This document shows, piece by piece, positions 33,801-45,327 of a stretch of DNA of 64,000 bases. A model generated the notes under the pieces. The model was not told where the DNA came from and searched no databases. It worked only from the letters and a program-made list of their open reading frames with translations. The stretch is taken from positions 310,001 through 374,000 of the forward strand of contig MU400527.1 in the NCBI GenBank assembly GCA_022578965.1. Direction: 5' to 3'. Position numbers and translations under genes: made by a program. The first letter of the stretch is position 1; each line of letters begins with the position of its first letter. This DNA is from Xylaria sp. FL1777. Lineage: Eukaryota; Ascomycota; Sordariomycetes; Xylariales; Xylariaceae.

Positions 33801-36800
33801 CTTTTTTTATAAAAATTTAATATTAATAATAATAAAGATTATAAAAGCGTTATTAATTAAGCTTTTGTTTATTAGTAAGCTAGCTTTATTTCTTTAAATA
33901 ACTTAAAGTATAAATATATTTATAATAAATTTTATAAAAACTATACTAGCTTTTTTACTAATAAAAACTATAAAGTTTAACTGTTTATTATTAGTAATAT
34001 AATTAGTTAAATATATTATACTATTGTTTATTTAGCTTATTTATATATTAAATGTTTTAGCATTACTTATAACTACTTTAATTATAAATATTAAACTAAT
34101 ATTAATAGTTGCTATATTTATAAACATTTTAAATATTATAAAAAAAATTGCAAATTGCTATATATATTGTTTTATAATATTTGCTAAGCTTGTAATGCTT
34201 ACTTTATTTTGCTTTACTTAGCTTATATTATTTTTTTTTTTTTTATTACTTTAGAAAAAAAAGAAAAAAACCATAAATTATTTTTAAAAGTTTATTTTTA
34301 TACTAATAATATTGCTTAACTTTTAAAATTTAATAATAAAACTTAAAAGCTAGTTTAAGCAGTTTTTTAAGTTAATAAGCATAGCAAATATAAAAGCGTT
34401 TATATTATACAAATAATAGCTGCTGTTATAAATATATTTATGTAATAAAAACGCTTAAGCAACAAAAAGCTTAAATAAAAAAAACTATTTCTAATTATAT
34501 TATATATACTTAAATATATTTTAAATATTAATGTTATAAAAAGTTAGAAATACTAAACTATTATTAAGCTTAATAATATATGCTTTAGTATTTTTTAACT
34601 GTTTATTAAGCATGCTTATTAGCTAAAAAACCATAATAAGTACAAAGTTTTTGCATTAACTATAATAAAATATAATATAATTATTTAAAATCTAAAAGTT
34701 ATTAAAATTTTTATAAAATCTGTTTATAATTAAGCTTTTTTTATTAACTTTATAAACATTAAGTTTAAGCTATATTATTTAGCTATAAAAATTAAGTTTA
34801 TACTTAATGTTTTTATATATATTAATGCTATTTATTATATAGTATTTTTTAATTATGTTAAGTCTTTTATTAATATATTTAGCGCAGTATTTACTAAAAT
34901 TTTTAAAAGCATTAAAAAAATAATAATTAATACAAAAAAACCACAATTAGTACAAATTATATTTTCTGCTTATAACTGCAAAACTTAAATTATTACATTA
35001 ATTTTTGCAAACTATTATTAATTTTGCAATTTAAATTGTTATGCTTTATTTAAGTACTATGCTTAAAAAAAAGTTTTTAGTGTTATTAAAAAGCTTATTA
35101 ACTATTTATAAGCTAATTTTGCTTAGCAAAAAGCTTTTAAGGTTTTTTTAAACATAATTAAAAAATTAGTTTAATTATTATATGCAATAGTTTATAAATA
35201 TAACTATTAAAACAAAATTATAAAATATATTAGCTGCTTTTTTATATTAAAAGTAGTAATACTAATAACTAGTTAAAATGCTTATAATTTTATTACTACA
35301 TAAATAATATTTTTTAAAGAACTTTATAAGCTATTTTTTATTTTATGCTTTAATAATAAATTATAACTAAAATTATATAATATTTTATATATAGTTTTTT
35401 AATTTTTAAATATAAGCATAAATAAAAATAAAGCTATTTAAATAATTATAAAAAAAATCGTTAAAGTAATTTATAAAGCTTGCAATATTAGCTAAAGTAA
35501 TAAAGCTTGCTTAATTATATATATTTTTAATTATTTTAATAAAATATTTACTGCAGTATTAAATAAAACAATTAAAGCAAAGCAAACTATTTTTATAAAT
35601 AAATAAGCATTAAAATATTTTTTAAAATATAATAATAATAGTAAAATTAAATTACAAAAAAACTACAAATAACGTTTTAAAACTTAAGTTATTATTTTAT
35701 AAAAAAAAAACTAGTTTAAACTTTTTATAAAAAATATTAAAAAGCTTTTATTATATATTGCGCTTTATATATAGTTAAGCAAAAATTAGCACTAAGCATT
35801 AAACTACGTTTTATATTTTAAGGCATTATATTATTTGCATTAAAAGCTATATTATAGCAAACATAAGCTATTTTATTTTAAAATCTTTAATGCTAGCTTT
35901 ATTAAAAAAATTAATGCTGCTAGATTTTTTTATTGCTTAAATATATAAATAAGCAATTTTAACGTAAAACTTTCTTTTTTTTAAATAGTTTAAAAAAAAA
36001 CTTATAAAAATAAATTAAAAGCTATAACTGCTATAACTATAGTTTTTAAAAAAAATTTCGCTAAGCTTGATTTTTTTTAATAAATAAGTAATTTTAATTT
36101 TAAATACTATAAATATATAGATTTTATAGTTTTTTTTGCTATTTGCTATTTTTTTAACTAAATTATTAGTAAAATACTTTAATAATTAGCAAACTTTATA
36201 GTACTTAAAGCTAAAATTAAGTTTAAAAAATTTAAACTTAATAAAACTTTTATTATAATAGCTTTAATAATTAATTTAATTATAAATAAAGCAAAACAAA
36301 TTAATTTTTATAATTTTATATTATTTTTAATTAATAAACTAAAAACAAAAAAAATCTTATTAATAAGTATTATAAAGCAAAAATTTATTAAGTTATATAA
36401 TAAATATTTTAGCTTAAATAAAAAACAATATAATTTTATTAATTTTAATTTGCTTAAAGTTTTTTATAGCATAAAGTTTTTTATTAGCTGCTTTAATATA
36501 AATAAAACTGCAATTATAACATTTTTTACTAAACTTTTTATATAAAGTTTAGTTAACTTAAGTAATTTTTATATTATTAAACTTATTTTTAAACTAATTA
36601 TAATAAAGCTAAATATACTTAAGCTTACTTTTAATAATTTTATTAAGCTTACTGCTAATAAAAAGCTAAAAAAAGCAAAAAAAAATAAAAATAGAATTTT
36701 TTTGCTAAAGTTTGCTTTAATAATATTTTATTTTAAGTTAATAAAAAATATAAAACTATATTAAAAAACGTTATTTTTAAAAAAAATAATAAAAAACAAA

Positions 36801-39537
36801 AAAAATTTCTTAAAAAAAAACAGTTAAAAAATAATAAATAAAAAACTATAAATAATAAGCAAAAAAAAAATAATTAAGAAAACTTAAATTAAATAAATAG
36901 CAATTAAACAAAATTAGATCAAACAAAAAAAAATAATTAAAAAAAATCAAATAATTTAAATTAAAAAACTTTAAATATTTAATAATTAATAACAAACTAA
37001 AACAATAAACTATTTAAATTGCAACTTAATTTTAACTTTTTTTTAAAGTTTTAAAAAAACAAAACTTATATTTAACTTTAAATGCTTATTATTAGTTAAT
37101 AAAATATATAGCTTAACAATTTTGCTAAAAAGCTTTTTTAATATATTAGTTTTTATAAAACTTATATTATTTATGCATTTATAGTTATTATAACTGCTAA
37201 ACATATTACTACAAATAATAAAAAACTAATAATTATTAAAAATTTTATTAATTTATTGCTTACTAAATTACTTATAACTTTTTTTTTAAACTAAATATAT
37301 ATTTTACTTAATAATAATGCTATAATTTAAAAGTTATTAAAATTAGTTAAGTTAGCTATACAAAAGTATTTAAGTTAAAATATAAGCTTTAAACTTGCTT
37401 TTTGTATTATATTTAATTTTTGCTTTTAAAAATTAAACTTAAAGCATTAATATAAAAAAAATACTAAAGTTTAACGCAAATTTTTTAAAAAAATAATTAA
37501 AATAGTTTATTAGTTAGCTAACTTTATTATATGTATATTTTATATTATAAAAAGCTTTATTAATATTTTTAATATTATAGTTCTTTAAATTAATAAAAAT
37601 TGCTATATAATTAAGCTAAGCGCTTTTATTTTTTTAATTAAATATTTGTTTATTATAGTTAAACTATTTTTAAGTAATAATAAATAAATATAGCTTTTTT
37701 TTTTTTTAAAAAATACTTATAAAACTAAAAATAATGCTTTATTATTTTTTAATTTTTTTATATTATAAATATAAATACTATTATTAAATATATATATTAA
37801 ACGTATTTAAGCTGCATTTATGCATTACTTATATATTAATTATTATAATAAAAGTAATATATTTAATTTTGCATTTAAAACTTTTTATAATAATAAAATA
37901 ATAAAACTTAAATAACTTTAAATTTATAAAGCTTTATATATTAGCAAAAAATTTCTTAAGTTTATTTTTTATAATAGTTATTTTAGTTTTTTGCTAATAA
38001 TTATTATTAAAAATAACAATAAAAATACATTTAAAAATAGTATAATTAATTATATTAATGCTAATTATATTATATATTTAGTTTTTATAATTTAATGATT
38101 TAATTTATGTTATATAAACAATAAACGTTTTTTTATAAGTATTATTATTTTATATAATGCTTAAGCAAATTTATTAAAACTTTGCTACAATAAATATAGT
38201 TTTATTAAAATTTGCTTTAAAAAAATTAACATTTAAACTATTATTGCAGCATAAAGCTATAAATATAATTTTGTTATTATTAACTTTACTTGCATTTATA
38301 GCTTTAGCTTTATTAAAAATAACAATTTTAGTATAATTATTTTTATTTATGCTAAATATATTATTATTTACTTTTATAATAATAAAGCATAGTTAAGCAT
38401 AAAAACTTTATGCTAGCTTAAAAACTTTAATTAATATTATATTATTAAAAAAGCTATACTTATTTTTAAAAAAGACTTTTAAAAATAACTATATAAATTT
38501 TATTATATAAACTATAAATATAATTAATACTGCTATAATATTTTATGCTATTTTATTTATAGCAATAATTATTATATTTATAACTATAATAATAAGCTAT
38601 AAAAGCTTAAATTTAAAGTTATATTAAAAAATCTATGTAATTTTATTATATAATATTTAGAATTTATATAAAACAACTAAGCTATTATTATTTATGCTTT
38701 AAAAGCTTGCTATATAATTTAAAAAATAAAAAGTTAAATTAAACTAATAGTTAAAAAAGCAAGCAATAAATAAATTGCTATAAATATTAATTAACTTAAT
38801 AAAGTTTAATGTTATATTTAGCAAAACTTAAATAAATAACAAAAAAACTTTAAGTGTTATAAAACTAAAGCTAAAAAAGCAAAAATTAACTTTAATTTAA
38901 TTAAGCTATTAACTTTTAAGTTTTTTTTTGCTAAACTATTAGTTTTAACTTTTTTATTAAAATATATTATAAGCAATTTAATAATAAAAAATAGTTTTAA
39001 TTATATTATAAATAATATAGCTATTTATGCTTATTATTATTTTTATAATATATAATGTATGCTTGCTATTTTATTAATTAATAAATAAATTATAATTATT
39101 TATTTTAAATTTTAGCTAGTTGTTTTTTTTAATGTTAAACTTTTTTTAGTTTATTATTTAATACTTAAAAAAAAAAATATAATAATTATAGCTTTTATAA
39201 CTTTATTATAAAAGCTATACTAAAAACTATGCTATAGTACTTAAAGCAAAATGTTTTAGTTTAAAATAACCTAAAAAAACTTAATATAAAAATTTATGCT
39301 TAGCTTAATAATTTAACTAAAAAAATTCTAGTTTTTAATAGTAAGTTAACTAAAAAAAAAGCTATTAAAAAAATTTAAAAAATTAAGATTTTAATTACTA
39401 AAAACAACAAATTTAATAAAAAAAAAAAACTTAAGTACAAAAATAATAAAAATATTATAAAGCAGGTTAAAGTTAAAAAGTTTTAGTAGTAATATAATAA
39501 TAATAAAAGCATTGCAAAAACGCGATTTTTTTTTTTT

Positions 39538-39547
39538 AAAAGAAAAG
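39538..39547 (+). other. Polypurine tract next to 3' LTR
   Basis: AAAAGAAAAG immediately precedes the right LTR (one T between). This is the expected position for the plus-strand primer of an LTR retrotransposon. In so AT-rich a region it could also arise by chance. Confidence 0.55.
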
Positions 39548-39548
39548 T

Positions 39549-39765
39549 TGTTAAGTTATATAACTTAGCACCTAGCTTATAGCTTTACAATATATATACT
39601 ATAGCTTACTACTTCGTAGGCCAGACTTTCGGCTAGCTATTTAGCTAGTCTTATTATACTTTTAAGTTCTAACTATTACAAAATACACAGTATATTAAGC
39701 TTCATTTAATGCTAGTACGCTCTTTGCCTCTTGTTAGTGCCTTCACTATCCATGATAGAATAACA
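39549..39765 (+). repeat. Right (3') LTR, mutated toward its inner side
   Basis: Starts TGTTAAG and ends GAATAACA, a TG...CA boundary with matching inverted ends. The outer half keeps near-normal composition (ctctttgcctcttgttag), while the inner half is T/A-converted relative to the left copy. Confidence 0.88.
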
Positions 39766-40494
39766 CCGTTGCAAAGAGGACCCTACCATTCTTACGGTAA
39801 CTAGCGTGTCTCCGAGCATACAGCTACAATAATATACATCAGGAGCTCAGCCGTTCAAGTTCATTATTAGGAATCATACCAACACCATCGAAATGGATTC
39901 AACCTTCCAATTGCTAGGATAGACTCAATTAATAACGGGGATTCTAGCGATTAAAAGCAACGCGATGTAAATTGAAAAGAAATATGAAGTCCCGGTGTCC
40001 CCTCTAAGTGCCACATCCTAGCTAGTATGAAGGCATCGCAACTTATAACCCTTAGTTTGAGGCTGGGTACAAGACCTGCACAGTGCAGAGTCTGCAAGGC
40101 GTCTACAGCCAACAATACGATGTATAGTACCTAGGTAATTACTTGAGGCGCATGCCCTGTAGGTGCGCATCGGGGCTTGTGTTATCATGTACCGTAATGC
40201 CACTCATCTTAATGTAGGTAGGGTATTATTGGGTAGTAAGTCGTCTAGTTGCAGCCCCCTTTCTTGCCCTTTGGCTTTCATTGGTTATGATTTGCACATT
40301 CTTATCGTAGGACCGTTAGCTCTACATCGTCTTCAGCGTGACATGAAATCTTGAAAGACATTTTGGTAGACTTTGTGTCCCCCGCGATACTAGACTTCCC
40401 CTCTCATCCATTCAACCACATTACATGCCATCCCCGTCATTAGTCAGTACATCTCTTTGTATTCGTCATATCAAATCCCAGACGCGTCATCCCA
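39766..40494. other. Intergenic flank and HET-gene promoter
   Basis: Composition returns abruptly to normal after the right LTR. It includes another acctaggta word near 40128. No gene is recognised; the two short overlapping frames here have no motif. Confidence 0.5.
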
Positions 40495-42927
40495 ATGGAA
40501 AGCGCCGACTCAACAGATAGCACAACGACGGGCCGGTCCACAGGTCATCCCGACAGTGAGAGGTGCCCGGGTAACCTCTGCGCTCATGTCTTATTCCCGG
40601 GTTTTGAATACAACAACGCAAAAGAAGAGGTAGACAGCCTACTCCACAATTTCTGCAACAACTGCTCTTCCCAAACTGAACAGGAACCTCTCTGCAATTT
40701 CTGTAGGCATCTTCGACTGCGTCATCTTGCCATATGTCTTCGCGACAAGCTTACCAGACTTCAAATTAACCTTAATCTTGATCGTAACACCCGCGAGAGT
40801 GGAATATCAAGGATCCTATCAAACAAGGGATGTGTATTATGCAGTCTTCTAGCCAATACCATACACTCCTACTTTGTCATGACTAAAAAGCATGGAGAGG
40901 ATGAAAAGAGTATGCAAGCAAAGATAGGTGTATCTTTGTCATTGGAACAGCGCTACGGCACCGGAAGCCTTTTTCTGGGCCTATACGGGCTCAGCGGAAC
41001 TGATGAAATTGAGATCGCCTACCGCGAACCTTCGGAAGACTCGATACCGACCGTCGGAGGTCGGATCGATTGGCCTACCGTCCAACAATGGATTAGCCGG
41101 TGCACTGATCATCACGACTGCAAGAGATTAGAGCTCTCGACAATGCCGGAAGGTTTCCGCCTCATTGATGTGAATGATTGGAAACTGGTCTCCGACTTCC
41201 CATCTGGCTCAAAGCTCGGCCATGATATCAAATTCGTTGCCCTCAGCTATGTGTGGGGAAAGCAACATATATCGAGAAACGACGCACTGCTGGCGTCCAA
41301 CAAGGACGAGCTTACAGCTCCCGGCGGGCTAGGTAAGATTAGCTTGCCGAAGGCCATTGAAGATGCGATCACCATATGTCAGCAATTGCATCAGGGCTTC
41401 CTTTGGGTAGATCGGTTCTGTATCCAACAGGATGATGAGGGGCCAAAAGTCCAGGCGCAAATCAACGCTATGGGAGATATCTACTCATCGGCCGAGTTCA
41501 CTATCATTCATGCAAGCGGGGCCAGCATTGAAGATCCGATTGCAGGTGTCAGTATGACGCGCAAGGTCCTTCAGTCCAAGGCTACTGCGTGTGGGCTCCA
41601 ATTGGTATCAGGATACCCCGATATCGAAGTCGCGATGAGAATGTCCAAATGGACTGAACGAGGATGGACATACCAGGAAGCCGTTCTGTCTCGAAGAAAG
41701 CTATTCTTTACACCTTTCGAACTTTGGTTCGAATGTAGCTATAGTGATGCTCCGTATCAGCGAGAAGAACAGTGCTCAAAACGGAGAGACGGCATGGGTC
41801 TCTGGGATAGGTCTAGAATGACACAATTTGGAATAAATAACGTTGTTAAAGGCATGACTCAATTCGAGGACTTTGTCCGCCATCTCGAGTCATACACAGC
41901 CAGGTCTCTAACCCGCCAGTCAGATGCCCTGAATGCTTTTATGGGCATCCTAACTACACTCTATAAAACCAACCTAGGCATATATGGACTCCCGGAAACT
42001 GATTTTGATCAAGCCCTACTTTGGTACTGTGAGACCAAGCAGATGCCGAAAATGGATAACAATAGGTTTCCATCATGGTCGTGGGCCTCGGTCAGTGAGA
42101 TCGTCACAGCTCCTACTATACGATATTACCGCGAAGGGTTTACTATACGATATTACTACGAAGGGTTCTTAGGACCACTTGTCCAGTGGTCTTACAAGGG
42201 TCAGAATGGAGAGTTGAAAACAGTCAGATCAAGGAACAGTCTCCATTCTCGGGACAGGCCGTGCACTCTAGACGAGCGGTTCAATTGGATCAAGCATTCA
42301 TTACCTCCGGACGAGCCGGCCAAGCCAGATATTAATGCTCAAGCTCATATTCTTGTCGCGTGGTGGAAAGGCTGTATCGAGCCCGCAGTTCCAGAAGATG
42401 TGAAACAGGAACTGGAGAAATGTTTCCCAGCCTGTGAATCTAGCAATCAGACCCAGCTTCCCTTTATCGAGGGAGTCTGGGGACACATAGAGAAAGCCGA
42501 AAATTGCGCTACATGTGAATCGAAGATTGCACAGCGTTGGCCCGATCTTGAGGAAGTGTGGAAGAGTATAAAGAGGGCCCGGAACTCTGGAATCTGGGAT
42601 ACACAGTACCTCACGGAACAGTTATTGATCGAGGAGCTGCAACCTGGGGTTTTGTTGACTCGTGCACAGACAGCATATTTCAAGGTATCTCTGACAGTAG
42701 AAGCACCATCGAAAGATCCATTTTCTGGTCTCAAGGAGATGTGCTTCGTAGATTCAAAGGTCCGAAAAATAGGGATAATCCGGTCAGGGTATACGTACGA
42801 TGAGTTTACGACGGGTATAACACCACAAGAGGTCCTAGGTATCAGGGCAGGAACAGGGCAGACGGATTCCCTTGAGTGCATGGGCATATCGTTGTCTCAT
42901 AACCGTAGGCCCTACTGGTGTAAGTGA
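40495..42927 (+). CDS. HET-domain (heterokaryon incompatibility) protein
   Basis: Single-exon 810-aa protein. The HET domain spans about residues 247-400, with its signature blocks in order: FVALSYVWG, LPKAIEDAI, LWVDRFCIQQDDE, MGDIYSSAEFTIIHA and ERGWTYQEAVLSRRKLFFT. HET domains act in non-self recognition and can trigger programmed cell death in fungi. The N-terminal region has a Cys-rich stretch (HNFCNNCSSQTEQEPLCNFC) seen in many long HET proteins. The C-terminal half has no recognised domain. A 27-nt tandem duplication lies at 42115-42168. It sits 730 bp from the degraded retroelement. Which allele, if any, it recognises cannot be told. Confidence 0.93.
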   Translation: MESADSTDSTTTGRSTGHPDSERCPGNLCAHVLFPGFEYNNAKEEVDSLLHNFCNNCSSQTEQEPLCNFCRHLRLRHLAICLRDKLTRLQINLNLDRNTRESGISRILSNKGCVLCSLLANTIHSYFVMTKKHGEDEKSMQAKIGVSLSLEQRYGTGSLFLGLYGLSGTDEIEIAYREPSEDSIPTVGGRIDWPTVQQWISRCTDHHDCKRLELSTMPEGFRLIDVNDWKLVSDFPSGSKLGHDIKFVALSYVWGKQHISRNDALLASNKDELTAPGGLGKISLPKAIEDAITICQQLHQGFLWVDRFCIQQDDEGPKVQAQINAMGDIYSSAEFTIIHASGASIEDPIAGVSMTRKVLQSKATACGLQLVSGYPDIEVAMRMSKWTERGWTYQEAVLSRRKLFFTPFELWFECSYSDAPYQREEQCSKRRDGMGLWDRSRMTQFGINNVVKGMTQFEDFVRHLESYTARSLTRQSDALNAFMGILTTLYKTNLGIYGLPETDFDQALLWYCETKQMPKMDNNRFPSWSWASVSEIVTAPTIRYYREGFTIRYYYEGFLGPLVQWSYKGQNGELKTVRSRNSLHSRDRPCTLDERFNWIKHSLPPDEPAKPDINAQAHILVAWWKGCIEPAVPEDVKQELEKCFPACESSNQTQLPFIEGVWGHIEKAENCATCESKIAQRWPDLEEVWKSIKRARNSGIWDTQYLTEQLLIEELQPGVLLTRAQTAYFKVSLTVEAPSKDPFSGLKEMCFVDSKVRKIGIIRSGYTYDEFTTGITPQEVLGIRAGTGQTDSLECMGISLSHNRRPYWCK
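42115..42168 (+). repeat. In-frame 27-bp tandem duplication inside HET gene
   Basis: Two adjacent units encode TIRYYREGF and TIRYYYEGF. They differ at three bases, so the duplication is recent or under constraint. It lies outside the HET domain, near residues 541-558. Confidence 0.9.
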
Positions 42928-43848
42928 ACTTTCCTCGCCTCAAATTGTGAGCTGAAGATCATATGGACGATGTCTGATTTAGCTAACAGCTGACGTGCGT
43001 CTATTTGGGAGCCGAAGACCTGATTGGCGGCCAGCGGTAAATGTGCTGATTATTCATTGTGAGGGGGGGTCGAAGGGAGTTCCGTTTGCCCGTCGAATTG
43101 GTGTTGGCTGGGTTTTCCTTTCAGACTGGCTGGAGGCAGATCGTGTGTTTAAGACGATCGCCCTTAAGTGACAATAAGTACTATTCGTAAACATGTGGGC
43201 AGATTTTCATTTCAGTAGTTATATCTCCCTAGGTAGCCTTGTTTTATTTAATATTTTAATACATTACATGACCGATACTTTGCTTGTTGCGATTGATCTC
43301 CTGGGGCCGGGTTTGATCGATAAATGTCCCGGCTTAGCCGTAACTTCAGACGCGACCCCAAATACTAAGTCTATCTATTTTGTCGCGCATGAAAATCGCT
43401 GCGTCTTGACCTAATTGCACATCGCCGTGCCGACGCAGCTGCAGCACAAGCATGCCTGTCGGATTTATACAGTTAGCCATGAACAGCTAAAAGAACAGTG
43501 TGGATACGTAAATGCCTTATCATACCTTCCTCTACCTGTTAGCATTGTCTTTCCCGGCGATGCACTGGAGCGTCTGCGCGTTCTACCGGATCTCGTTGTA
43601 GCAGGCGTTCGCGTCGATGACGGCCGCGCAGTCATCGCTAGCTATCACCCCCTGAACGCACGTCTGCGTCTGGCCAAGGGCCCGAGCGGCCAATCTCAAC
43701 ACGATTATACCTGGGAGCTTCATAAGTAGTAATAAGTGCAGGCGTGGGTGAAAAACGGAACATCAAACACAATTATAATTATCGAAACCTTGAGTTGCAA
43801 GATAAACGCCATATATAGCATTAAATTATTCCAAGGTTATTAAAGATG
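42928..43848. other. Intergenic region with one unassigned open frame
   Basis: Between the HET gene stop and the SDR stop. Apart from the open frame 43415-43729 described separately, no coding signal is recognised. Confidence 0.4.
43415..43729 (+). pseudogene. ATG-less open frame, possible gene remnant
   Basis: An open frame of about 104 codons with coding-like composition (VSHEQLKEQCGYVNALSY; RVLPDLVVAGVRVDDG). It contains no ATG and is preceded directly by an in-frame TAA. No clear acceptor links it to an upstream exon. It could be the last exon of a spliced gene or a relic. I do not recognise the family. Confidence 0.25.
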
Positions 43849-44879
43849 TCACTCTCTTGGGCGGAAGTCCGTCGCAGCTTGTTGGAGTCGAGTCAAGCGC
43901 AGGTTTTCCTGCCCGAACCAGAATGGTCGCAGGTCGGCCAGGGGCTCCTCTATCTCAGTATAGCTTTCTCCCAGTGTCAATATGACCCTCCCATTCCACC
44001 TTTCTTCAGTCCAGACTTCTTTCTCTGTCTCCTTTCCGTATACTTCAACGCGCCTACGCTGATGTGCGGTAGCGGAATGGACCAAGGCGAGGCCGACAAA
44101 ATCAGAAGTGCTAACCGGCAGTCCCATTGCCATGATTGGCGCTGCTAGATGCTCGGGCAGTAATTTCGTAAGCGTGGCAGCAGGTGCTACACCATTGATC
44201 GTAATACCATCTTTCACTACGACTGAGCGCAAAGCTCGAATCATCCCTACCAACTAGATCCAGGAGTTAGTATCAACGGCGTTTACTCGTCATAGTGTAT
44301 ATGAATATGGAAAAACATACTGCAAGTTTAGTCCCAGCGAATACGGGCAGGGATTGCTCGGGCGCGTATGCTGTTGCGCTGGTTGTGATGACAATACTTC
44401 CGGGGATCTTGTTCTTGCGCATCGATGCCCACGCCAGCTTGACCAAATTCACAACTGCCCTGAAGTTGATATCCAGAACGGCGTAGGCTGGCTCTTGTAA
44501 TTTGCCATCATCGTCAAATGCATCGGCGAAGTAGTCAATCTCTTCGGAGATCCCCGCATTGGCGAAGGCGAAGTCGATTCGGGGTATCTGGTCAAAAATG
44601 TCACGAAGCTGCTCCCACTTGGTCACGTCGCATCTGTGAAAATGAAGTTTCTCCGATGGGAGCGGACTGGACGATTCGTTGAGGTCCAGAATGTGCACTT
44701 CAGCTCCCTTTCTGGCCAGAATTGTAGCCGTTGACAGCCCAATCCCGGAAGAACCGCCTTTCATTACGAGTTAATGTAAAGTGGTCAACTGGATTTCTCA
44801 TTTTGGACGAACCTGTGATAAGAGCGACTTTCCCCTCCAAAGATGGAATTGTGCTTTCGTTAATCGTCAGCGCTGCCAT
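43849..44879 (-). CDS. Short-chain dehydrogenase/reductase with Tyr-to-Phe at the active site
   Basis: Classical SDR fold. Minus-strand exons 44879-44813, 44757-44321, 44253-43849 join in phase to 302 aa. The cofactor motif GGSSGIG follows VALIT, an Asp ends the second strand (LDLN, suggesting NAD preference), and NAG is present in FANAGIS. The catalytic Ser is probably in ITTSATAY. The YxxxK position reads FAGTK (codon TTC), so the catalytic Tyr is Phe while Lys is kept. The fold and layout are nearest to 15-hydroxyprostaglandin-dehydrogenase-like fungal SDRs. Beside the P450 and PKS on the same side, it may be a cluster tailoring enzyme or an inactive relative. Confidence 0.88.
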
Positions 44880-45327
44880 GATTCACCTAGTCCTATGCCA
44901 GCCGTCGAGGTTGCTTGGCTCTACACGGTACCGACATCACTGGGTCAACACTTCTTCTTATTCCTCATTCTAGCGGGCATTGACTATTTGGGATATCTCC
45001 GTCAAGTACCGGAAGCCGTACTGCGATATCGATCTGGGAGACTAATCTATGATTTAACGACGACCGCGTTGGTAATTCTCGCTCTTTGTAGGATACTAGA
45101 TCCAGCGTTCAAGTTGACATACCAAGTCAGAAGACGACAACCCGTAACAACATAGGAGATGTTGCAGCTAGGGAAATTCTCCTTTCATGTTAACAATTAT
45201 AGATAAAAATATCGCAACTTGAGCAAGTATCTCATATAGAGGTATAATGGCATGAATTCTAGCCGCATTAATAACATGACATACACTTGACAATCTAGCT
45301 ATGTTACCCACGCATTTCCCTAGTACC
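44880..45327. other. Intergenic, SDR promoter; contains an 86-codon hydrophobic frame
   Basis: An open frame at 44895-45155 (plus strand) begins MPAVEVAWLYTVP and encodes two hydrophobic stretches (QHFFLFLILAGIDYLGYL; TTTALVILALCRIL). It begins only 16 bases from the divergent SDR ATG, which leaves no room for separate promoters, so I treat it as doubtful. Confidence 0.3.

Larger units (their letters stand above)
24646..39765 (+). mobile_element. RIP-destroyed LTR retrotransposon block (15.1 kb, possibly nested)
   Basis: The whole block is saturated with A and T and has almost no CpG. It is bounded by two 217-bp direct repeats (24646-24862 and 39549-39765) that align with no gap; by hand I count about 38 transitions and 2 transversions. 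The right copy begins TGTTA and ends TAACA. A purine tract (39538-39547) sits one base before it, which places the 3' LTR on the right and the element on the plus strand. No Gag-Pol domain is readable, and the only sizeable frame inside is chance. At 15.1 kb it is about twice a usual fungal LTR element, so nested insertion is likely. The 5-bp flanks do not match (tacag and ccgtt), so no target-site duplication is seen. Confidence 0.85.

Noticed and set aside
24641..39770. Target-site duplication around the LTR element
   Set aside because: The 5-bp flanks (tacag and ccgtt) do not match, even allowing C-to-T change.
44895..45155. 86-codon hydrophobic frame as a separate membrane-protein gene
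   Set aside because: It starts 16 bases from the divergent SDR ATG and has no recognised homologue; chance is as likely.
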